Shown here piece by piece: positions 22,047-29,649 of a DNA stretch of 64,000 bases. Position 1 is the stretch's first letter, and every line of letters begins with the position of its first letter. The stretch comes from Lumbricus rubellus (lineage: Eukaryota > Annelida > Clitellata > Crassiclitellata > Lumbricidae). The stretch lies in the NCBI GenBank assembly GCA_945859605.1, contig OX243815.1:46014619-46078618 (forward strand), given 5' to 3'. The position numbers were made by a program, and so were the translations under genes. The notes beneath the pieces were generated by a model. That model searched no databases, was not told where the DNA came from, and worked only from the letters and a program-made list of their open reading frames with translations.

Positions 22047-24901
22047 CAAATATAGCTGTGTGTCTTTAACATTGGTTGCAAGGCCGTCCACCTGGAATGT
22101 ACTCCTTCCAAAGCTGCGTCTTTTACATCTGCCCAATAAAACGTTGTTTCATAAATCTCTCAAGTGCTTCCTTTTGCCATAGCTGGGCTGGTAGCACTCC
22201 TCAATAGGTTATACAATATACAAGAATAGAATGAATGAATGTACATTGTACAATGCTGTACATACATTATTATATCCACCAATCCAATAGCATGCATGCC
22301 TGAATCACATTTTCATCAATATTTTACTTGGTTCGTAAACCTCATACACGGTGATTCATAAAAAACCATCCCCCTACATATTTCACTGTAACTCCGTCAA
22401 ATGTCATGCTATGTGGAAGAAATTTTAAAGGAAGACAGAGGAGTTATTCTAAACATTCGGAAAGTTAAAGTTTATGTTCAAATTGACCCCCTTTTGCAGC
22501 TACGCATGCGCGAAGACGAGTACGCCACTGTTTGACTGATTCATCAATGATGCGCTGATCCAACTCGTCCCATGCCTCCATAATTCGACTTCGCAACTCA
22601 CTGACATCACATATTCGAGATCTGTAGACCTTCTCTTGCATGACACTCCATATCTTATAGTCCACTGGATTTAAATCAGGGCTGTTGGGTGGCCACAAAG
22701 TAGGCGGGATGAAATCAGGTGTTTCAGTTTCCAGTAACGCAACAGTGTCCCGTGCTCTGTGCGCAGGAGCGCTATCCTGCTGGAAGATGAAATACTCATC
22801 GGTAATGTCACGAATGTCTGGTAAAAGGCCCTGTTTTAGTAGAACATCCATGTAATATTGTCCATTGATCTTAACGCCCGGCTCGATTAAATGAATGTTC
22901 GTACGACCGTGTGCAGAGAGCCCGACCGACGCCATAAGGGATTTGCTGAAAGTTGGTCGATTCCACAAAAGACGATTTGCAGGAACGTCCCTCTTCTGTG
23001 TACCAAAAGATACGTGAATGCGAGCATTCCGATTGTTACTGGGTGATGCCACAGTAAACAATTTATCACCAGGCGGCTAAACCGGATGAAGTTGACCAGG
23101 TTTCCATGATACAACCTCAGTGACAGGAACGTTGGAATCTTGCTTGTTTCTCGAGATTATCGTGACGTCATTAGTTTCGTCATCCGCGTTACGTCATTAT
23201 AGCTCTGAATGTGAAATAATTTATACAGCACTTGTCTAGAACATCAAGCTTCATTACTGTGAAATTTCGTTAAATTTGATGGTCATCTACATGAGTTATG
23301 CCAATTTATGTAGGGGGATGGTTTTTTATGAATCACCGTGTAGATAACATTCATTCATTCATTCATTCATACTAGTCTCATACTTAAACCGATAGCATAC
23401 TTGTCACAAATTTCAACGGACAATGCATATCTGCCTTATACCATACTAGTAATTGGTCTCATGCTCACATGGATGGCATAGTCTATTTATACTGGCACGG
23501 TAGTCTGCTTTTCAAATACTACATACATAAGTACTACTCTCGACCTGGAATGGCCTCCTTCTGACGCTCCATTCCCGTTTTTAGAACTTCTTCTCAAGCA
23601 GTCCTCTCTCAACCATAGGACAGTTTTATTTGGTCGTGCTCGGGTTGGAAGCGCCTCTGAGTAGTCCCCCCCTCTAAAAGGCGCTATACAAATTCATTTA
23701 ATGACTGCATGAGTGAATGAATAAGACTGTATATTTATACACTGTGTCCGCGATAAAGTGATACCCAAAATAAAGTGTCATAACTCGGTCAAAACTTGTA
23801 GGATTTGTCTGAAATTTTACACACAACAACGGTGGCCATATATACACGAGATCCTAAAGCCGATTTGAAATATTCGTGAGTTTGCCAAATTTATGAGCGT
23901 TTGAGATAGAGCACCGACAAATGCAACTTTCCAACATGCAAACGTTAAAGTAGAACCCTAAACTTTGTGAAATATCTTGGTTGATTGCAGTACTATAGGT
24001 ACCAAATTTGGAGCACATGATCTTCAGTCTGTTCCATCCATACCCTGCAAATTTTATTACATTTGATTGAACGGTTACGAAGATATACTCTTTTGAAATT
24101 GGGTGGTTCAGAAACCAAGTTACCGAACAGTAAAACGCATAGCATTACGTAATTTTTCTGGTTAGCGCAGTGGATACATAGGATGTTGTTTATAAGCGAC
24201 ATTTGCGGAAACAGACACACTACGAGACCTTTTTTACGTAACAGTAGCCTAGCTGGTTGTAAAAAATGTCCTCTGCGCTGAAAACCATTTTTTATAATAC
24301 TGCAATTAACCAAGATATTTCACAAAGTTTAGGGTTCTACTTTAACGTTTGCATGTTGGAAAGTTGCATTTGTCGGTGCTCTATCTCAAACGCTCATAAA
24401 TTTGGCAAACTCACGAATATTTCAAATCGGCTTTAGGATCTCGTGTATATATGGCCACCGTTGTTGTGTGTAAAATTTCAGACAAATCCTACAAGTTTTG
24501 ACCGAGTTATGGCACTTTATTTTGGGTATCACTTTATCGCGGACACAGTGTAGTTCCATGCCAACACTGACAGCATACCCGCCTCACATATTATCACATT
24601 TTGTCTAATACATACACGGACAGCATACTTGCATGGACGGCAGACTTATCATACTTATTCCATACTTACACGTATAGTGCTTGGCCACTTCCTTCTCTGC
24701 CAACTCGTCTGCACTGATGATTCTGTGCGCAACGCCACCACCCCTGACTTCCAAGTGGGTGGACTGAGGGAGGTACGAGTACCTGACAAAGACCCCGAAG
24801 AGCACAATGAACACAACTTGCAGGACAGCGGCCACAATCGTGAACCTTCCCGCATTGGCCAGACTGGTGCAACATAATCTGCAAAGCCCCTTGGTGCACA
24901 T
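15073..24901 (-). CDS. Rh: Rh-type ammonium/ammonia channel, copy 1 (nine exons, frameshifted exon 2)
   Basis: Rh glycoproteins are trimeric plasma-membrane channels for NH3/NH4+ (and possibly CO2), used in animals for nitrogen excretion. Exons (minus): 24670-24901, 21634-21825, 21149-21299, 20345-20492, 19714-19874, 19095-19232, 18405-18538, 16590-16705, 15073-15356. Family blocks read in order: [20 protein letters not shown] (first membrane helix), [118 protein letters not shown]. Pore residues are kept: the twin His (VVHVF, NNLHG) and gate Phe (AEF, WPSF). Exon 2 carries a 2-nt insertion relative to copy 2, so standard splicing gives an early stop. Unlike copy 2 it lacks the N-X-T sequon in the first loop and has a longer charged C-terminal tail. 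The exon 1 start is uncertain; the ATG at 24901 is the in-frame choice. Confidence 0.9.
15909..16128 (-). mobile_element. tRNA-derived SINE, GTGCACATACAAAC-tail subfamily
   Basis: Reading minus: GGTGGTGTAGTGGTGGCGTC head, B-box GGTTCGAATCC, body GGCGTGAAACTCCGATGCAG, 3' end GGGGCGCTATAACAAGTGCA followed by CATACAAACAAAC. It lies in the last intron of Rh copy 1. Confidence 0.8.
16758..17014. other. G- and C-tract-rich intronic stretch, probable decayed MITE
   Basis: It begins CACTAGTGGCGTAACAAGCT, like the CAGTGGCGTAAC ends of other short elements, and holds G runs of 10-14 bases and C-rich parts. A matching right end was not found. Confidence 0.35.
17015..17126 (+). mobile_element. Short hAT-type MITE, 112 bp
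   Basis: Ends CAGGGGTGTACTCA and TGAGTACAGCCCTT are inverted repeats. Flanks TGTACTAG and GGTACTAG match at 7 of 8. It is in the intron between Rh copy 1 exons 7 and 8. Confidence 0.6.
17197..17417 (+). mobile_element. tRNA-derived SINE, GTGCACATACAAAC-tail subfamily
   Basis: Head GGTGGTGTGGCGGTTATG, B-box GGTTCGAATCC, body GGCGTGAAACTCC, 3' end GGGGCGCTATAACAAGTGCA and an ACAAACAAAC tail. It is the same subfamily as 15909-16128 in the opposite orientation. Confidence 0.8.
17465..17645 (-). mobile_element. Decayed hAT-type MITE family A
   Basis: The reverse complement shows GTGTAGTTCTACACAAAG-like, AGTTTTAAATGAATTTGTGC and AATTTTTAGAATTGCAC blocks of family A. Termini are mutated and no duplication is seen. 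Confidence 0.5.
17780..17840. repeat. (ACACAA)n microsatellite
   Basis: Imperfect ACACAAAC repeats lie in the Rh copy 1 intron between exons 7 and 8. Confidence 0.85.
17940..18195 (-). mobile_element. L2-like LINE C-terminal and 3' end fragment
   Basis: Minus reads [18 protein letters not shown], then a short UTR with GAAGCGCTTCTGAGTAGTCC and GTGCGCTATATAAATTCTTG with a (GAAT)n tail. The ORF-to-tail order shows that the SINE 3' end comes from this LINE type. Confidence 0.75.
20934..21081 (+). mobile_element. MITE in Rh copy 1 intron 3 with empty site in copy 2
   Basis: Exact 8-bp duplication GAAATACC at 20926-20933 and 21082-21089. Ends CCAGAGTAAGAATTGA and TCAATTCTCACACT are imperfect inverted repeats. 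Copy 2 has the uninterrupted GAAATACCCTAAGAGAAG near 34208. A relative may lie at 50873-51110. Confidence 0.8.
21776..21825 (-). other. Frameshift in exon 2 of Rh copy 1
   Basis: After the acceptor at 21826, both copies share the sense-strand sequence TCTTCCAGGACATTCACGTG. Copy 1 then has ATGAGATATTCATTGG where copy 2 has ATGATGTTCATTGG, so copy 1 is 2 nt longer (192 against 190). With the copy 2 phase, copy 1 meets TGA at 21776-21778. The downstream frame is open and keeps [15 protein letters not shown]. The exon 1 donor reads AC|GTGTAAG; splicing at the first GT rather than the second would remove 2 nt and restore frame, replacing the conserved FQDIHVM stretch. Confidence 0.85.
21998..22046. 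repeat. (CA)n microsatellite
   Basis: About 24 CA units lie in Rh copy 1 intron 1. Confidence 0.95.
22060..22245 (+). mobile_element. L2-like LINE 3' end fragment
   Basis: The block GGCCGTCCACCTGGAATGTA resembles the VGPSxWN.. C-terminal region, and it ends with GAATAGAATGAATGAATG. It lacks an intact frame. Confidence 0.5.
22347..23340 (-). mobile_element. Tc1/mariner-superfamily element, internally deleted
   Basis: CACGGTGATTCATAAAAAAC ends are inverted (perfect over about 34 bp, with CCCCCTACATA inside) and are bordered by TA dinucleotides at 22345 and 23341. At about 994 bp it is some 300 bp shorter than intact family members. It sits in intron 1 of Rh copy 1, in the same orientation as the gene. 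Confidence 0.9.
22465..23055 (-). pseudogene. mariner-like transposase, catalytic half only (DD37D spacing)
   Basis: The ORF keeps the catalytic core from [13 protein letters not shown] to GGQFEHKL. Visible motifs are [11 protein letters not shown] (second Asp) and [16 protein letters not shown] (third Asp), separated by 37 residues, which fits the DD37D (maT-like) group rather than DD34D mariner or DD34E Tc1. The first catalytic Asp region is only PGDKLF just after a TAG stop, and the N-terminal helix-turn-helix DNA-binding half is absent. The product could not be a normal transposase. Confidence 0.85.
23540..23735 (+). mobile_element. L2-like LINE 3' end fragment
   Basis: It holds the decayed C-terminal codons and GGAAGCGCCTCTGAGTAGTC followed by AAAAGGCGCTATACAAATTC and a short GAATGAAT tail. 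Confidence 0.65.
23738..24552. mobile_element. Foldback element with ~255-bp arms, TA-flanked
   Basis: Arms 23740-23997 and about 24294-24550 are inverted copies that differ at only two or three bases I could find. Ends are CACTGTGTCCGCGATAAAGT with flanking TA, so Tc1/mariner-type mobilisation is likely. The roughly 295-bp centre has no recognisable protein. It lies in Rh copy 1 intron 1, 118 bp from exon 1. Confidence 0.88.
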
Positions 24902-24960
24902 GACACTACCACTGGTTCAGGATCCAGAAGAAACCGTTGACGAAAAATTCAAATCGATAT

Positions 24961-24966
24961 CACGTG
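24961..24966. promoter_or_regulatory. CACGTG palindrome upstream of Rh copy 1
   Basis: A perfect E-box-type CACGTG lies 60 bp upstream of the chosen ATG. A CACGTG also occurs 103 bp upstream of the copy 2 ATG. Conservation between copies suggests, but does not show, function. Confidence 0.35.
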
Positions 24967-24999
24967 ATATAAATCCTGTGTAGCGCCTCCAAGAAACAC

Positions 25000-25170
25000 A
25001 CACACTGATGGTCTCGGTTGGTTTAGTATCAGTAGAAATTGTTGTGAGTTAATTCGATGGTAAAGCGAGAGCAATGTTCGTTCGTTCGCTCGGGCGGAAC
25101 CCTAACCGTCAACACCCGCAGACGTCTCGGGCTTACTATCGGCTGAACTTCGCTCAACGAATGCGACTTG
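25000..25170 (-). promoter_or_regulatory. Duplicated 5' flank of Rh copy 1
   Basis: The blocks TGATGGTCTCGGTTGGTT, AGTATCAGTAGAA, CCCTAACCGTCA and CACCCGCAGACGT, then CTATCGGCTGAACTTC, recur in the same order at 41475-41610. This is shared promoter or 5'UTR sequence carried by the duplication. No TATA box was identified. Confidence 0.5.
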
Positions 25171-25174
25171 AACG

Positions 25175-26134
25175 ATGGCAAATAGCCTATGCGAAAAAAG
25201 AACCAATTTATTTGTTGGAGGTAGAATAGGGATAATATTATAATTATTAGTTCTCTATCAATAAGATGTTGCAAATGGGTGGAAAACAAATTTCATACTT
25301 GATTATTATCATTATTTATCATGGTTCAACTTAATTATAACCTTTGATGTATATGAGCCTCAATAAATCTGTTAAGAAAATCAAGCTAACAGAACATTTA
25401 ATACCGGTATGATTTACGTTTGTAAAGTCCATTTCTATAACTATAGATGTGGTGTAATGTCGCTTGATGACATGTGACAGAGCAAGACAAAAACAAACGC
25501 CTGAGGGCACCTCACATTTCCAGGTAGCTACATGTATAGTTGCCGGGTATTAAACTAGTTGATATGTCAGTGACTCTATAAGTGGTTTTTACTAAAATCT
25601 ATATTGCAAAGAAATCTGACAGGAACACCTGAGACTATTAGATGCGAAGGAAAACGATCTATCATCAATATTTATGTTAAAGTCGAGATGAACTCACTTG
25701 TTCGCCATCTTGAACGCGTTGCCGGTTGGTGAGGTAATTAATATTCAACTCGTAGCAGTGACGTCAGCTTTGAGCGCTAATTGGTCAATATAATTTATTA
25801 GGTCAGATCACATAAGTAAGTAAAGAAGAAGTAAGAATATTCCAACGACCTCATAATTATAGCCTATATTATCCTTTATTTGACCACCCGCAAACGCACA
25901 GTAGTTTACAGAGGGAAAAAATAACAATAATAATTATATAAAACATTTATGCAAGGTTATACAACATTCGCTTTAATAAAACTTCTTTTGGCAAATGTCT
26001 GATGTCTCAAATCCTTCGTAGTCTGTGATGATTTGCAGCTGCAATAATATGTTGTTGCTAATATTTCTTATTATTATTAGGCTATAGGCCTATAATAAAT
26101 AATCTATTATTATTCTCTTAGTATTATTACTTAC

Positions 26135-26175
<41 letters not shown>

Positions 26176-26243
26176 TTTTTTTTTAATTTTTTTTTTTTTG
26201 CCCTGAGGTACATATGATCCCTCAGGGACTTACACCCTAATAC

Positions 26244-26319
<76 letters not shown>

Positions 26320-26455
26320 TTAATAATATAAATTTTTTCAGCATTTTTTATTATTAATTATTATTATTGCATTGTCTGTTTATCCTGTTAGGCTTTCAGT
26401 TATGTTCTAATTAACTAATTAAGTAGGCCTACTAATAGGCCTAATAACTTGCGTT
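25175..26455. repeat. AT-rich intergenic region with (ATT)n microsatellites
   Basis: No gene seen. (TTA)n arrays lie at about 26125-26175 and 26245-26320, separated by T-rich sequence and TTGCCCTGAGGTACATATGA. Confidence 0.7.
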
Positions 26456-26458
26456 ATA

Positions 26459-26599
26459 CAGTAGTGTAGTCCTAAAAAATGAAGTGGGGAACGCTCTTTA
26501 TAATAATAATAATAATATTATTATTATTAATAATATTCCATTATTCCTGGAAAAAGTGGGGGAACGGCGTTCCCCCGCGTTCCCCCCACTACCCCACTG
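26459..26599 (+). mobile_element. hAT-type MITE family C (CAGTGGTGTAGT-like ends), 141 bp
   Basis: Exact duplication GCGTTATA at 26451-26458 and 26600-26607. Ends CAGTAGTGTAGTCC and the inverse ACTACCCCACTG. Other copies are at 60804 and 61061. Confidence 0.85.
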
Positions 26600-26784
26600 G
26601 CGTTATATAAAATAGTCATGGAGCTAGGGGTCAGAACTGTATAAGCTGTTAGCGTTTTCTGATTCCTTTTGCACTCTGTTTAGTGACTCTTGTTTATTCT
26701 GTTTGACTTGTATAGGCCTATGTGCAATAAATAAACAAAATCAAATCAAAAATCAAAAGAATCAACTCTTGGAAGAGTTAGATT

Positions 26785-27048
26785 ATGTGGCCTAGGTCGA
26801 GTATTGTAAGGAGCAGGCCTAACCTTTTGGTCCCACGTGTTGAAACATCAACCTGTCATCGTCGTGCTTTCCCAATTGTAGGTCCATCTGTCTGGAATAA
26901 TCTCCCGTTGCAGATGCACTTGCTGCCTAGGGTTGACTCTCTGTGTTCTACAAGCTCCTTAAAACTTTTTTGTTTCACCGTGGTTGGGCGGGGAGCGCTT
27001 CTGAGTGGATTTCTTGAAGGGGCGCTATATACATTCTTGAAATGAATG
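26785..27048 (+). mobile_element. L2-like LINE C-terminal and 3' end fragment
   Basis: Reads LLVPRVETSTCHRRAFPIVG then PSVWNNLPLQMHLLPRVDSL and stops after GALYTFLK. The 3' end GGGGCGCTATATACATTCTT with a GAAT tail follows. Confidence 0.85.
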
Positions 27049-27255
27049 AATGATCAGGTCGTGAAGAACCTTGCGATGGTAGTAGCTCTAACAACGTCAA
27101 ACAGACGTTGACCGTGACTCGAAAGTACTAGTTTAACGACCGTTTATGACCAAAGGGCCTTTACAGTCGGAGGCAGAGTACAATAATTACCTCACACTCC
27201 ACGTTTATATTGCGACCGAGCCACCCGCAGTAAAGATCCGAGAAATTAATCTCTG

Positions 27256-27314
27256 AGCGGGAATCGAACCCGGGCCGCCGGCGTGGCGCCGGCGGCCCGG
27301 GTTCGATTCCCGCT
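27256..27314. repeat. Perfect 28-bp inverted repeat with tRNA B-box arms
   Basis: AGCGGGAATCGAACCCGGGC begins the left arm (27256-27283), TGG forms the centre and the exact inverse completes 27287-27314. Each arm carries GGTTCGATTCCCGCT, the T-arm and acceptor end of a tRNA, so two tRNA-like 3' halves face each other. No A box was recognised. Confidence 0.8.
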
Positions 27315-27538
27315 GACCGTGGAGGCCGTGGGCAACCAAAATACGTAGGGCAAACATGGATTGCCGGGCTTTACAGCATAAATATTCTGTCAATGTGAGC
27401 CTCAAAGCCAATCCGATCAGAGACGGTGACGCCCAAAATAACCATCTGCTGGACCCTCTAGATGCCAGAGATGGTGGAAGGGAGAGCAATAGCTTTAGAC
27501 CTAGGTCGCCTTATGACCATTTCGCTGGCATAGGCGTA

Positions 27539-27878
27539 GGAGGCGGGGGTCCAGGGGGGGCAAATGCCCCCCCAAATTTCGGGCAAGTCTGATTTTTCGG
27601 GCAAGCAGACCCGGAAAAATAAAAAAAGTTTTAAATTTTTTAAATTTTTTCGGGTCTTCTTGCCCGAAAAATCAGACTTGCCCGAAAAAAAACCTTTCTG
27701 GCAAAAATTAACGGGAAATTTCAGAAGATTTCGGTCGGATGACTAGAAAAAGGTCGTCAGAATTTTCGGGCAAACGTAACGGAAATTTTTCTTAAGATTT
27801 CGGCCGGCCGAAAAAATTTTTTCGGGCAAAAGTCTCATTTTTGCCCCCCCCAACGCTGAAATGTCCCCTACGCCTATG
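27539..27878 (+). mobile_element. hAT-type MITE family D (CATAGGCGTAGG ends), 340 bp
   Basis: Exact duplication TTCGCTGG (27531-27538, 27879-27886). Inverted ends CATAGGCGTAGG/CCTACGCCTATG. The interior has repeated TTTTCGGGCAA and an AGGTCGTCAG hairpin motif shared with other MITEs. Confidence 0.85.
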
Positions 27879-27886
27879 TTCGCTGG

Positions 27887-28575
27887 TCTTAGCTTGATTT
27901 AGTTTTAGATTGCTAATGGATGCCCATCATGATCTAGTTCAGAAAGAGTGGTGTCAATGCAAGAAGGTCAGCTGCATGATTAACTGCTATTACAATGATA
28001 ATACTACGACTACGTTGACACAAACTCAACAAGGCACAATAGCCACAATAGCTGCCATTTACATTAAGGATAATGAAAAATGGTCGTCAATAAGCGGAAT
28101 GGATACGTCGTGTGCGCAAGCGCAGTGTGTCGAGTTGAGGCTACCATAGATGTCCTACATTTATTTATTGAGTAGGCCTAATAGCCTACGCCTGGTGTAA
28201 GTTTATTAATTTTTATTCTTAGAACTTCGTAAACTTAAGCCACCGGTCTTGTGTGTTTCCGCCTATAAAGAGGCTGAGGAGTGAATTGAGAACCACTTGA
28301 GGTGTGTATAATATTATACGAGTATAAAATGTTTGTGTAGTTACCCTTAGAAGTTAGAAGACATAAATTCATAAGTATAGGCTAAGGCACCTGCAGGTGG
28401 GATGAAATTTTTATCGTTCTTGGCCTGCCAGGCAAAATCATGGGGTCACAGACTATAATGTGGAATGACTTTGGGAGGGAACAAATATTGAATATCCAGA
28501 TTAAAGCTAAATGTCAATTTAAATGCCTCTATAAATGACTCTGGTCATTGTTGTCAATACCTTTTGTAGGCTATT
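27887..28575. other. Intergenic stretch without a recognised feature
   Basis: A 79-codon plus frame at 27910-28149 has no recognisable domain, and its Thr-rich part follows an ACTACGACT repeat. I see no gene here. Confidence 0.5.
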
Positions 28576-28577
28576 GT

Positions 28578-28802
28578 TGTTTGTATAGGCCTACATGTGC
28601 ACTTATGATAGCCTAGTGGTCATAGCGCTCTTTCAAAGGTACTGCTCAGAAGCACTCCCGACTACAGCGCGGACACTGAATCGAAGTTTCACGCCAAAGC
28701 GCTGAGCAATCGTGAGTGAAGGTTCCAAGGTCCCTACGCGGCGACTTACAACCCTCCGGCTGCAAGGAACGAACGTATAAGCCAATACACCACCGTGCCC
28801 AA
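28578..28802 (-). mobile_element. Decayed tRNA-derived SINE
   Basis: Reading minus, a GGTGGTGTATTGGCTTATAC head, a damaged B-box region, GGCGTGAAACTTCGATTCAG and a mutated 3' end with AGTGCACATGTAGGC. Confidence 0.65.
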
Positions 28803-29471
28803 CAATATGTCTGTCTGTTCGTCTGTACTATCCGTCTGCTTGTCTGTCAACGCTTCAATGCACATAAACAGTACATGTAGGTCCATCCATTTGATGTTTT
28901 TAGATGTCGTCGTTATATTCTACTAAATTTTGGTCGTTCTGCATTTGATGACCTTTCTTTAAAATTAATAGTTAATCTGATTAAGCTTAAACTGCGAACT
29001 CCGTTAGTGTATGATCACAGCAGACAAGCAAAGCTTTTAAAATTAAACATGAAAGAGTCAATCAGCTTTATGTTTCGTCTTGGCGTAGGCTATTGGTCTA
29101 TTATCTATACGACAGCCTCTCAACAGAGTGGCTCAATTTGTCAATTACCCACTGGTTTAAGCCTGGATAGGATGTAATTGTTGCAATATAGCCTAAGCGT
29201 AAAAATCTGGGGTAACATTTTACAAGCTCAAAACCAAGCCGCCTGACGGAATCAACGCGCGTAGCACGTATGCCTACTCTCCCAGGATCCCAGGCTGCTG
29301 CACAAAATTTACCTCGGGCGCCTTGGTACTCTTGCCCACCTCTTGCTGGAAAATTTTGCCATGGCCTCACCATTAGGCTAACAAAATTAGACACTTCTGC
29401 CATAGAAGAAAGATGGCCCTACTTCCGTAACCCCCCCCCCCAGAATTCCCGCTAGACTGTTACTTCGTCAG

Positions 29472-29622
29472 CATAGGCGCAATCACGTCCTAAAAGTTGG
29501 AGGGGACCATAATGAATCACGTCCTAAAAGTTGGGGGGGGGACCATACTAATAAAGTTAGGGGACCACTCAAAAGTTGGGGGGGACGCGTCCCGTGGGTC
29601 CCATAGGGTGGTTGCGCCTATG
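29472..29622 (+). mobile_element. hAT-type MITE with CATAGGCGCAA ends, 151 bp
   Basis: Exact duplication TTCGTCAG (29464-29471, 29623-29630). Ends CATAGGCGCAATCAC and GTGGTTGCGCCTATG. It lies 27 bp past the Rh copy 2 stop codon, so it is probably transcribed in the 3'UTR. Confidence 0.85.
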
Positions 29623-29649
29623 TTCGTCAGAAAGTTTAGGAGGCTATAA

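Noticed and set aside
23993..24313. 106-codon frame in the centre of the foldback element
   Set aside because: No recognisable domain, and it overlaps the inverted arms.
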